Positions 36,301 to 61,500 of a stretch of 64,000 nucleotides of DNA are shown here, one piece after another. Source of the DNA: Anas platyrhynchos (taxonomy: Eukaryota > Chordata > Aves > Anseriformes > Anatidae); assembly GCF_047663525.1 (NCBI RefSeq), contig NC_092588.1:142932001-142996000 (forward strand). Direction: 5' to 3'. The notes below the pieces were generated by a model. The model searched no databases. It was not told the origin of the DNA and was given only the letters and a program-made list of their open reading frames with translations. Position 1 is the stretch's first letter. Every line of letters starts with the position of its first letter. The position numbers were made by a program, and so were the translations under genes.

Positions 36301-39300
36301 TCGCTTTAATCAGCCAGCAGGGTTTGAAAAACACCTGGATATATTCTCATCTGCTACTCTTTAAAGCGTTTACAAAATGTTCTAGTATAAAGGATTTATG
36401 ATATTTCCTTGGTTCACCCCTTTTGTGTACTTACCATACATCTGTTAGGCTCTATTTTTGACTCCGCTGTAGTAAAATGATGCACAGGTGTCACTGAACT
36501 GACAAAACTGTTAATATTTTTCCAAAGCAGATTAGTACAACTGACATGTTTCTCGTTGTTCTCGTTAATACCCACATTTATTCCAAAAGATTTGTGAAAT
36601 GAAATCATCAAAAAGGCTACCAGCTGTACAAGTCTTCTGAAACCTCTGTCTGTGTCTGCCTTACACATTACAAAAACATGCAGAAAGGCTTACAGATAGT
36701 TTAAAAAAAAAAAAAAAAAAGAATAAGAGCAGGAATATCCAGGTGGCTTTTTAAATGTGGAACACAATAAAACAGAGTTTGGAAAGTATTGCACAGAAAT
36801 GTATTAAGGAAAAAAACAAGATATGCGATTTACAGGTTGAAGTACATGGTGCTCTGCCTTTGCCTGAGCAGACAGCAGCCCAGCAGAGCTCGCTTCGTGT
36901 GGGTTCACCAACAAGAGCCCGACAGCGCCGAGCTGGCACCTCACAGGCATGCAGGGCAACACTCGGAAATCTTTTAAGGTTTAAGGTTAATTAATGTTAA
37001 TTGCTTTGAAACACCATGTTAGAGAATTCAGCACTAATTGCTAGGAGATCAGGATGGAGCTGCCTCCGTTTTGGGAGCATCAGGGAGGTTACTTGGGAGA
37101 GGAGTGATCGGGATCACACCGCAGGTGTACAAGAAATACAGCACAGGATGAACAGCTGAGCAGCAAAGGGCATGTCAGCCTATTTAATGAAATCCTACAA
37201 CTTACAGTATGCAATTTAGGTACAGAATCAATAGATTTATCAGCATACATATTTGCTGTCATGTGCTTGTCAGGACTTAGATGCATTTGAATTGAAATTC
37301 ACTCCCAGATTGTAATCTTAGGTATTAACCCAAAGGTAATACCCAAACAGCTTCACGCATTTGGTTACTCGCACAACCATTAATCATCTCTGCTGCCTGC
37401 ATCTTATCGCAACGCCAGACCCTGAGCCCAGAGAAGTCCTCCACTTCTTTCCCAGGTCAGAGCTGCCAACCGCGGTGCGAGCAGTTGTCGAAGGCACAGG
37501 GACCACCCATGAAACGAGGCACTAAAGCTCAACACTAAAAGCCAGCAAGACCTGGCAGTACATGACAGGATCTTCTTAGCAAAGACCATTCCCAATTTCC
37601 CTGGCACAGAAAGACCAGAGGTAAAACCCTGGTGCTGTTAAAATCAAAATGAAGCTTTCCTCCTAACTTCAATAGCGCCGCACTTTTATCCGCTGCCATC
37701 TCAGCGGTGTCGCACTTAACTGCAAAAACAATCCCGTGTTTTTAAGCGGTGCAGATGAAAGTCATCTGAGGCTACAGGACGAGTTCCTACTATCGCTCGC
37801 TTTGAGGCTGCAGTGGTGTCAGGTATCTGCTGGTATTTCGTCCTTGCCCCGTGCCCGTAACACAGAAAGCAGCAGCCGTAAGATGCGAGCACTGAACCAA
37901 TCCAGACTTAAGCACTTTCCAATAGCGCAAAATGAGGCAATTTACCAGGAAGAGAGGGAGTTGTGTTAGCATGAAAAAACAATGCTAAGTTATCCACAAG
38001 ATGCTGCGAGAGAAGGAAGACTCATCAGTCCCGAACACTGGAACCAGGAGGACCCATAAGGATTTTACATGACAGAGGTGAAGCCAAGCCAAGCAACCAC
38101 TGCTCTAACCGGGGCTGTGCACAGCAGCACAGTTGCCTCCCTGTGCGTAGTGGAACAGGTCGCAGGTTTAGAGAGAATCTGGCCTCGTGTTTTCCACTGA
38201 AGGTCTGTGTGACAGGCGAGCTACCGCAGCTGGGAGCAGCCCAGGAGTTGCTGCAGAAAATCTGCCCACGAGTGTCTCATGGGGGGCTTAAATGTGGCTG
38301 CAAGGCCAGTTAGCAGACATGAGGTGTGTAACTGGTCACGTCTGCTGGTGGGAGCAGCTAATCCTGGCCACCAGCAGCCCTCTGGGACAAAGCAGGCGAG
38401 CAGGAGATGTGTGCAGACCACCACACTGGGAAGGTGCAGCCTCTGCCCCTGTGGATTTGAGAACAGCCCAGTGGAAGTGCTTTACCTGGCATGGAGGCAA
38501 GGTAACTGCTCCCTGCTAAACATCTGGGTGAGGGGCACTGAGACTGCTCCTTCCTGGGGTTAAGAAGGAGTGAACGACACCTTACCACTTAAATCACCTC
38601 CCCGTGCTGCTCATCGAGCTGGGGTGTGCGGCAGGCCCGCAGACTTGGCAGCAGTTTGGAGCCCCAGCTTCTCTCCTGCTCCCGGCCAGCCTCTCCTCTC
38701 TGCTCTGTGTTTGCCCTCTTTAAACTTTTGGCCCTTGACACGGGGAAGTGTTTGGAGAAGCCTGGCTGGGAGGAAAGGAAACGAGATTAAACAGAATAGG
38801 TCACTTGAGAGCGGTTGCAGAAATGTCTTTGTTTTCTTGGTCTGGTAGCTTTGGGAGGTAGGAGCTTCACATTGTTTGTGGTTACATTTGTGTAAAGAAT
38901 AAAGGCTTTAATTACTTTTTAATTACTCTTGCTTTCAAGCAGGCTGTAGAGAAGCCAGCAGAAGAACTGAGGAATTCGCAACCAGATTGCCTGAAAATCA
39001 GAAGTGTCAAATAAACTCCTGAAAATTACAAATGAAACAATGAAGCATTTTCCACTTTTACTAAGTTATTTTCCACTCTGATCACAAATGATATCCCAAG
39101 TTTCAGACACTGCCTTACCTGGCCGTGGCACCTCCTGCTCCTTGGGGAAGGTTCCCTGCAGCCCCCTGTGCTGCCAGAGCATCTCCCCAGCCCGTGCGGC
39201 GGGCGGACAGCATTTTCGGGAGAGGGAGGTACGCATGGAGTTGGATGTTTGAAGGGAAAACAGAACCTGATACCGCAGTTCCCACAGGATGCCACCGCAG

Positions 39301-42300
39301 CGACTATTTTCTGTAAAACAAAACCAGCGGAGCAGTGTTTTACGCCACAGCATCACATAAAAGGCAGGAGAGTTGGCCCGGTGATACTCCTACACAGACA
39401 GATCCCTGCCTCTCCTGACAGGTTCACGTTTCTTTATCTGGCAAGCATAAAATTATAGTCTATGTACAAAGCAGCCTTTTTATTTAGAGAACAATTAAGC
39501 TAATCCCGGCAAGATTTCATGTTGAACTAGGTTTGTAGCGAACAAGTTTGTCGTCTGCATTCAATCAAGCTCTTTTGCCTTTCACAAAATAGGGGAGAGC
39601 AGCAGAGCTGAACTGTGGAAATCTAGGCTGTCTGAATGGTGTGCAAGTCCTGTGTGAGTAAAACTACAGACCTGTTTGCTAAAACCTCAGTATTTTACCA
39701 GGTAGACTTCTTTCTTTAACCCTTCATTAATCTTCCAATTAAGCAAGAAGCATTTTTTTTTGTAAGCCTGCTTTTTTCATTAAAATGACGTGTTGTACAC
39801 AACAGCGCTCGATGAGTACACACATATGAATATGTATGCACACATGCACGGTAAAATGGAATTGGTATTGGCATAAAGGTAACATTCGCTGCACTCATTA
39901 CAAGACACAGACTCTTGGCCTTCAAAGTCTCACCTCTTCAAACGCCTGGTTAGGGTCTGTGCGTTTCGGTTCGCTCTGAGTTTGGGCTGGATCCAGCTGT
40001 GGCCAGCGATGATCTGAATTCAATGAAGTCACAAGAAGATAATAATTCAGCTTCAGTTCTGGCTTTTGACAAAACAATGGTTCAAATCAATCTTTGGTTT
40101 TGGTTCTACTTCCTGCTTAACAGCTGTGTAAAGAAAAACATCTGGAGCACTACCCCGGTAGGGCCAATAACCGAGGCTGCGTGTTCATGCTATCCAGATA
40201 GCACCGATAATAACAGGACGTCCAGGCCAGCCCTCAGCTGCAACAAACGCGAACAAACCCAAAATGTTATGCTCTACTCCCTGTAGCAGCCAGGGCTGCA
40301 AATGGGACTTCATCTACGTCTTCTACAGCAAGGAAAACAGGACAGGAGCTGCCATGGCTCCGAAGGAAGGCCGCTCAGCGCAGCCCACAGGAGCACAGCT
40401 GAACTCTCTCCCCCAGGCAAGGCCGCCTCATGGCTGTGAAAACCAACCTTTTGCTAGCCCCTGACCATGCCCAGGCTCTACCCAGCACAGGGTGGACTAC
40501 ATTTTATCTCCACGTTCGTACAGTGCCTAACACAGCCCAGTCTTGATTTGGGATTCAGCCTCCAGAGGCTGGATCGAAGTAGGTTTAATGGGGAAGCATA
40601 ACCCACACACAAAACGCAAAACAAGAGTAATTTATGAAGGGGTCGAGACAGTCTATGGAGTGGTCCCAACCCCTGCTTCCATCTGTGCAATTTCCACACC
40701 ATAAATGTGGAAATTTCTGATCATGAAACACGGTGACTACTCCTAGTACTTGAAGCCTAGCCCAATTCAGGGAACCAGCATTTCTTAAGAACAGGCTGGT
40801 AATATGTATCTAGGAAAGGTGCGGGATCGTGAAATGTTCAGAGGTCATACACCCAACAAACACAACTCCACCAAGCTGTCAGTTACTTAAACAAGGACCC
40901 CCGTAGCCAGCCCTGGCTGCATGAAATTAGAACTACTCCTGGCCTGTTTTATCACGCACTGCTCTTACGTATCAGGCAGGCCACAAGGGCCTCTCTCAGA
41001 GCTTTTGTATTTTCATGGCACAAAACGCTGTTCATCTGCTCCCCACCTGGATCACATGCTCTTCACCTCTGGGTTTCAGAAACACACTGCCTCCTGTGTC
41101 CATTGGGAGACAAGTAAAATATGTCCTTTGATGAAAACGTCAAATTGTTGGTGTCTCACGACTCTTCCAGATGAGACAATTATCTCTTTTTCCCCTCTGA
41201 GATTATTAAACTAAATCTGTACAAGGCCAAGAGGAAAAACAGGATGCAGTTGCCAGTGGAGTTTGGTAAGCTTTTGTTAAAATTGTGATGTTTGTACTCT
41301 TTTCCCATACAAGTTAACAAAATCAGAAGAAAATAGAGCAACAGCTCTGCCAACACCGCCAGGACCAGCAGTGCTCCCTACATTTCAACTCTCAAAATTA
41401 ATTTTGGCTCCACTTACCAATGAAGATCTACTGGAGCTTATTTCTATTTACCAGAGAGGGAAAAGAAACCACAGCACATTAGCAGCCAACTTGCTAGCTT
41501 CCTTGTTCAGTGACTGATAAAAATAGAGACGTGTTTCCAGGATAGTAGCCTCACTTGTAATGTTCTCAGTCCCTCTCTCTACCATACCCACAGACTTGCT
41601 GCCTTTAAAACATGTACCGAATCCCTCAAAACTGTGCTTCCCTAAGTCTGAACATGATACTATAGGAAGCTTGTAACATCTCTGTTAAACCACAAATCTA
41701 AATTTCACATGAGGAAAATTAAAGCATGCCTTCTGGCTTTTTAGCATACTCAAATCCTGAATATCAATACGACTAGTCAACAGAAAAAATTTTTACAAAA
41801 GAAATTGTGACCTAATTTCTCTATTTATTTCTTATCAATAAATTTTCAAATACTGCTTGTGCCATTCCCCTTTTGGGAATCCCGAATATAGTTGTCTCCA
41901 TTTATATACTGAAAAGTGTAACGGGCAGGTTTGTGACACCAAATCTTTAAAAATGTGTTTAAATGGACATACGTGTACCACGACTACAGCTGCAAACCAA
42001 AGGATTGATAACCACGATTCACCCTCTTCGTTAAAGTGCTGGATATCAGCTACACAAAATGCTTCAGTATTTTATTATAGAGATGTAAAATCATTCCACG
42101 CTCTCTTCCAAACATCCAACTTGTATTTCAGACAAAGATACCAAGGGGGAAAAAGTATCCAGCTGTCTAGAACTCCAAATTCTCTCATTTGTACTGTCAT
42201 TTAACATAAGACAAGATTTAAGACCAGACTTTAACCGTTTCCAAATGTTTTTTGTGTATGCTTCTGCCGAAACCTTTAACCATTATCAAGCACTAGAAAT

Positions 42301-43239
42301 CTTAAACAACAAATACACACGTTGTGTTCCTTTTATTTTGTTTTCAGACACTTTTCTGTCGAATGCTTGGCATCACACGTTAATCATGGTAATATATGAT
42401 AAATACTTAATGACTTTCAAAGCACCTTGGGTAAATTGCAAGTGCAAATGATTTTAAACACTGATACACAGAAAACTTATTCCTGTGGGGAAATGTCTGT
42501 AGACACTGCAGTAGCAAAAAAAAACCACTCAAATTATAAGTTTAATTGTAAATTTCTGAAGAAAATATTCACCCTTTGAAACAATCTTACAAAAAATAAG
42601 TACTAGCTTTACTGAGGAAAAAAATCTGCATGCACAGGAGAAACCTGAACCTAAATACATGTGGGAAATGCAGAATACGGCACTGAAACAAAACAGAAGG
42701 GGTTTAAAAATGTTCTCTCTAATCCTAGTATGTGTTAGGCTTTTTTTTTTTCCTGGAAAAGATGTAACAAAGTGCAAAAAGTAGTTGAAGTATTACCTTC
42801 TTTAAGTGTTAGGAAAGAACACAGCCTCCCGTGTGACTTGCCAGTGGACCAGGAGCACATGTGGCCGATGACACACTCCGGGTCGGGAACTTGGCCGTCG
42901 ATCCAAGCACTTTGCAAGCACAGACGAGTTAGTGTCTCAGCTTGACCTTCTGCCTTCAGCATCCATCTCGGAAAGAAAATGGTTTACTTGGGGGTGGGCT
43001 GCAGGAAAGGGTGACCATATGTTCTGAAGCAGAATCCACCAACAAACATGAAAAATTGAGAATTTCACTCTTTGCCGCTCTAAGTTTATTTTTCCACATA
43101 AAAATAATCAGAATTTTACAGTTAATAGAGAGACTTATGAAATAACTTACTTCTGGGCATTTTTTCTTTTAAAATCAATATATTTTAAAGTCTCTACTTT
43201 ATGGTGCTATTTACAATAAAGAGAAACAAAAAACACTTT
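33301..43239. other. Intergenic DNA, right part, with GC-richer patches
   Basis: No gene recognised. GC-richer stretches at about 33550-34300, 34730-35200, 37400-38850 and 39100-39400 contain overlapping open frames of up to 113 codons on both strands, as expected by chance in such composition. An A18 run lies at 36703-36720. Confidence 0.65.
34990..35190. promoter_or_regulatory. Small orphan CpG cluster
   Basis: By eye about 16 CpG dinucleotides fall in roughly 190 bases, well above the surrounding intergenic DNA and 12 kb from the ARMC4 promoter. It could be an unannotated promoter, an enhancer or a remnant. No associated coding sequence was identified. Confidence 0.35.
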
Positions 43240-43242
43240 CAG

Positions 43243-46200
43243 TGATAGCAATAATTTATTGTTTTGCATAAGAAGGTAAGATCAGAATCCAGGTAAGACA
43301 CCAACCAATGACCTGATGGCAAATTCAAGTATCGAGCTTGGTACAATAATAAAAAATACTAGCATTTGTTTGACTATGGCAAACAGCTAAAACACAATAA
43401 AAACATCTGGACTTGACTGTCAAAACATACAGATCTCTAAAAACCCACACAGCACATCTTGAATATGTGGAATATTGAAAACATGTTTAGTCATCTTCGT
43501 TCCCAAGTTTTAGGAGTCCAAAGGAGCACACAGCCCTCCCCATAGGTGCCTCAGAACAATTCAGTACACAGGCTCAGCGTCCATCACGATAACCAGGTTC
43601 CTGTGCTGTCAAAACTGTTGGACAAAGACATTTTTTGCCACGAGCTTGTATCATCCCTGCCAGCCTTATAGTGGCTTCTATTTTCTTTCTTTTTTATTTA
43701 TTTTTTTAAAGCAAACACTGTGATAATGTTGATTTTCAAGAGCAATCTAGTAATTTAAGTAAAACTACCTCTCGGTCTGTGCACATTCAAGACTCTGTGC
43801 ACATTTTGCTCTGCTGGATTTATGTTTTTGTGATTCCCTTCCTTTTGCAGGTGTTACAATTCAGGACTTAGCTTCTGGCCTGGAGACGGGGCAGGCAGCC
43901 ATCCATCTAGGAAATGCCTGCCAGGACTGTGCTGGGGATCAGAGTCGGTGTCTCTGTAAATGCAACAAAGCACGGTGCTGCTCACTGCTGCCCAGCACAG
44001 CAAGCATGTTGGAGAAGGTCCTCCTAGACCACACTGACCCAGGAATGGGAATTAAAATCTTTTCAAAAGGACATGAAAAGCATGCAGTAGAGCCAGCACT
44101 GTTTTAAACAGGGACTTTGGAGAATATTCTATCATCTATTTCTTAAAGAGAAAAGCAGGTCCCTTTGGGGAGAGTTATTTTATACTGATGTTCTGACACA
44201 CCGTGGGTTAGAAGCAGCGTTAAGAGTGTTTCATTAAGGACTAAAGCTCCTCTGGCTGGAAATGGCCAGATCCTGAGAGCTGCAGAGTGCCCGCTCAGTT
44301 TTCACTGGCTGCAAGAGGTGGTGAGGGCACTCGGCACCTTGCAGGCAAAGGCAAACAGCCTGAATTACAGATCCCCTGAAAAACAGTTTGATTTTCAATA
44401 ATTTAAAAAAAAAAGAAAAAGAGAGAGAGCATTTTCCCAACCCACAGAATCTGCCTGCAATTAATTTAATCAACAAATCTCAATTTGTATTACAAAAAGG
44501 TTTAAGTCCACCTGAAAAATGGTGAAATTTGACAGAAGTTACATTACAGCCATTCAAACAGAGCATTTATCCATACTGAGATTCAGTACATCTGTAACTC
44601 TTGCATAAACATTTCCAGACTCCTAGGGATTTTGCTGTTGTTGCTTGCATTTCATTTGTTTTATACAACTCTAAGTCAAATGCAATGACCCACACATTAA
44701 ATACGCATTTAGAAGAAAACTGCAGAACCCGATGGCTTGATCAGCACATGAACTGAAATAAAATATTTACATGGAATGTTGAGCTCAATTTACAGAGACG
44801 GTGTTTCAAATTACAGTCGTGGTAATCTGTTTAATAAATGATCACATTGACAAGAAATTTAAAAACTTAACATCCCTTTTCAACCCTTTCATAAATATAT
44901 AAGTTTTCACTAAATTCTTTACTCTTTAAACAAGACATCTATATTCTCTTTACAGATTAACATGAAATAACTGTTTCCTGTTTGAATGCCACAGATGTGA
45001 TGATCTGAATTGAGCAAGTTCCTATACACATTCTGTACTTACAAGACATATTCACAACACAACACATGGGTGTTACTTGGTCTTTACAGATGTATTCATT
45101 TTCTGCATATCAGTAGTAAATAAAGAAAAATACCAAATTATCTATATTAAAAATACATAATCTATGATACATTAGCTTTCGCTGCCACATCGAATTTAAA
45201 ATGAGGTTTCCAACTGTATCTGACCACTGACAAAGATATTTTTTATAATGAAGTTTACAGAATTAATTTATTTTTGGATGGAGACAAAATGTCTGTTACA
45301 CTACTGAAAAAAGAATCACTACATACTGAAAAATAGGAAGAGTTAACTTATTGCAACTGCTTTCCAGATCTTCAAGGTTTCCTTACTAATAGTTTGAAAA
45401 TTTCTGAAGGGAATCTGTTCTAAAGAATGCTAAAAATGCTTGTAATCAATTTAAAGAAAAAAATAAAAAATCTTTGTTGCTATTCATACATACTGCTTTG
45501 CCACTGATTTTACAGATGACTAATCCCAAAGATTTTGAAGTTATATACATAGTAACTCACATTTTTCCCTATTTAAATAAATATTCCTGTGAGTTTTGTT
45601 GTGCCACAAAGCATGCATGAAAATATTTTCAATCCATGCATGCTCACAGCAGAGTTTTTCACAATTAAGCCACTGAATATCTTTTTTTCATGACTACACA
45701 AGTGCAAAGGAATATGAAAATCACTCTGTACATATAAGACAAGGTTCACATCTAAAAAAGTAAAAACACTTATCTTTTTATGGTAGGATGTCTTCCTCAT
45801 AAAACTGTTGGTCACTTTTGCCTGCCTCAGTTCTCTCAAGCACTTAACGGATAGTAACTTCCAAGTGCTGATGTGCTTTTTATGAGAGCAGTTATGCTTA
45901 AAACCGTCAAAGTGCTGATCTCCAGTAGTAATTACTATCTTCTGCAAACTCTCCATTAAAAAAGCTTACCTTGGAAATGGACATAAGAATGACAGAGAGG
46001 TGTTTGGCAGTTTTGTTACACCAGTATTAGCTCACTTTACTGAGTGTAGTAAGACTTCGGTTCGACCTGTCTGTACTGTCCCAAAATTATCAACAGGAAG
46101 ATTGAAGACACGGAAAAACAAGACCAGTGCCAAGTATGTGAAGAGTGCACCTGCTGCTCAGGTAGAGTTAGAAAGCCCTCCTACCAAGAAAATGGCCCTT

Positions 46201-46267
46201 AAGTATTGCCTAACCATGCACCAGATTCAGACTTGGTCGACGTCAGACGCCTCGTGTATGTGAAACG
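43243..46267 (-). other. MPP7: Probable MPP7 3' UTR
   Basis: About 3 kb between the MPP7 stop codon and the best poly(A) signal. It has no coding continuity, and open frames within it have no similarity to known families. The long 3' UTR is inferred from the position of the polyadenylation signal only. Confidence 0.5.
43255..43260 (-). terminator. MPP7: Probable MPP7 polyadenylation signal
   Basis: AATAAA on the minus strand, followed about 20-35 bases later by a GT/T-rich stretch (GTGTTTTTTGTTTCTC) typical of the downstream element. Cleavage would fall near 43243. Other AATAAA hexamers on this strand at 43693-43702 and 45267-45272 could give shorter 3' UTRs. Confidence 0.5.
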
Positions 46268-58535
<12,268 letters not shown>

Positions 58536-61500
58536 CTGCAATAAGAACAGGATCTTTTCAAAATAAGAAAGTGAGTCTCCTCGAAATATCTGAGAACAGT
58601 CTCTTCCAAACACTCGAGGATTGGTGCATGGAATAAAAAACGCACTGTATGTTTAATAAGCCATGTCATTAGAATGATATTTTACCACAGTTTAAAACTA
58701 TGTCAGATACCTATTTAAACTGCAGAATTAAGATTATCAATAAAATCATAACAGTTACAACAAGCTGTAAGAAATAATTACATTAAGTTGTTAATAAAAT
58801 TTGAGTATTTTATACATTAGGAGATATACACAAGGAAAACATTCATGCAATCTGGACTCCCATACCATACTTAATGCATTTCTATTAAAGCATCATGGCA
58901 CACAGACATCAAATACAACATATGGTAGAAACACATCTAGTGGTTGAAAGAGTTAATGAAAATTAATTCCTTGAATTATTTTTTGTGCTTGGCTCCATGC
59001 TGATACTATAAAAAAGCGTGCTGAACCTTTCCCGAAGATGTTTAAAAATAAAACCAAACACTGTCAGTTAAATTCCAAAACACCATGAAACATCTTAAGA
59101 CAACACAGTTGCCGTATTATGGATACGTTAGCATGAAATTGAAAGTTAATATTCCTATTAAATTTGCATTTACAATTGCATCAACAGAATTACATCTCCA
59201 GTACCTATCTGCAAGACTGGAAATTTCACATAGCTATTAAGTATTTACAAAAGAGATTATCATGGGCATTTTCAAGCAGAACAGTATCCCCCCCCTCCGT
59301 CGAACACCATATGTTAAAAACTAATTTACTCCTCTGTTAATGATTACCTTACAGTTCTTCAAATAAATCCTTTACGTTAATTTTACTGGTATCTCTACTG
59401 TATTGCTTTTGTTCTAGAAGGAACTACGGAAAGGACTGCAAAGAAGGGCTGCAAAGCTGATTTCATTATTTGGTGGTAATATAGTAAAATACAAGCAACA
59501 GTTTAAAATTACTGAAAAAATCCCAACACCTTTTTTCGCCCAAGAACATTTCATAGGACAGTAAACACGTGTAAACTTTTGGTGACCCCACATTTTTCAG
59601 CAATATGTTTTCATAAACTTGTAAAAGCACTTATGTTTAGGTGTTTGAGAAGTAATCATATTACAATTTCTTCTTCAAAGGCAGTATCTGGCAAATTCAA
59701 AACCCAGTTCTGCAAATACTTAGAACCAGATCTGAAGCAAAATCCTATAAAGCTTTGTTACAGGCTTAGCATTTTGCACACCCACAGTCCCATTTAGCAT
59801 AAGTCTTTGCAGAACCTGGATCACAAAGCATATTAACCTACTTATTTTGCTGATGTGAGTCCCCCCTATACCCACGTGAATTTACAATACATACATACAT
59901 ACAAAAAAGAAGGAAATTTTGTTTTGAGAATCCAGAGATGTTGACCAATCATATTCAAAATATGAATAAGTAAAATCAAAATTGATGAATGGGGAAAAGA
60001 GCTAACAGCCACAGAAAAGGACAACACCATTTTTAAGAGCTACCGTATGTCTAGACTGAGAAGGAGGTGGACTGAGATAAAGCAGTGACCAAAATATAAG
60101 ATAGGAAAACATAATGAAATAGATAGAATTATGCTATTTTATTCCTTTAAAAAAAAAAAAAAAGCACACTAACACTGACGTGATTGCAGTGAGAAAAGTT
60201 TTGTCAAAGTGTTGATAACTGTAAGCAGGTACAACCATGAGTCCAGGAAATCCTGTCCACGGTAGGGTGAAAGTCCATTATGATGCTACATAATCACAGG
60301 TAACTGTATATGCAACTACATAATGGAAAGTTAACAGTAACATTAGCAATACAGACATGTGAAAAGGGGTTATAAATTTCCTGAGGTCTCATCTAAAAGG
60401 CTTCAGGTTAAAAAACTGCCCTAAAAGCTAGCTAAATTGTTCCAGAAAATTGAGCTCCATGCCTCTGAGCCATGTCTCATAGCACATTTACCAACAGCTT
60501 CTTAACCTCAGCTCAAATGCTGAGATGTGAAATATTTTGGAAAAATACCCTTTTTGCAAAATTTTCATGATCAATTCAATTTCTACTGTTAGGTTTTAAT
60601 ATGATGATTTATAACTCATTCTTTTTTCTTCTCTTTTCTTCTTTTTCTTCACTTCATTCAGATTTCAAAACCAAACTACCAGGACATGGGTTATTGGAGA
60701 ATATTCAATCTTTCCTCTAATAGGAGAACAAAACTGTGTGGTGTTTTCTTTTGTGGAAAAAGAAAATAATAACAAAAAATATATAAGAATGTTTTTGGTT
60801 AAATCTTTAGGCTGATTTGTCCCTTGTCACTTTTATGGGCTACATACAAAGCATCACCAAGACTCCAGTGATGTGGTTCCACTGCTAACATGAGCTTTCT
60901 TGATTAAAACATTTGACATTTCTTAGATTGAAACTAACTGGCAAAATGAAATTAGTAGTATTTTCCTTTGCTTTTAGACGTTTCAACAGCAAGTTTACCT
61001 ATAGGTTACAGAGAACTACTACATTAATTAAAAAGAACACACAAATATGGGGGTGAGAGGTAACAAAGGCAGTTTCCAGTATAACTGATTTCTCTGCAGC
61101 ATGCTTGTGAAAGCACCCTGTAAAATGACTGAATAGGAAAACCCTGTGGTATGGGGACTGCTTTGTTACCTGAAGACAATTGTCAATTTGAAAGTTCTTC
61201 CTCAGAGCACATCTGAAAAGCCCCAAGAAAGTTTGCTCTAAGTAGCTTTCAAATCCAAGGAAAATGCAGAGTGCAGACAGAAGGGATGAGCCTGTTTCAA
61301 ATAGATCCCACATTTTTATGATACTGCTACTGCGTTTCTGGAAACACGCCTCTCCCTCTCTCACATCTGCCATTATACATCCGCACATATGTGGCTTAAC
61401 TTTATTATGACCTTCAGAAGCTATTTTCTAAATAAGTGCTAATAAATGTTTTCTATCGAACTCTGCATATATGATTGCATTAGGTTCTGGGCAGCTATGA

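Noticed and set aside
45573..45956. 127-codon minus-strand open frame downstream of the MPP7 stop
   Set aside because: Falls within the probable 3' UTR, is not in frame with MPP7 and has no similarity.
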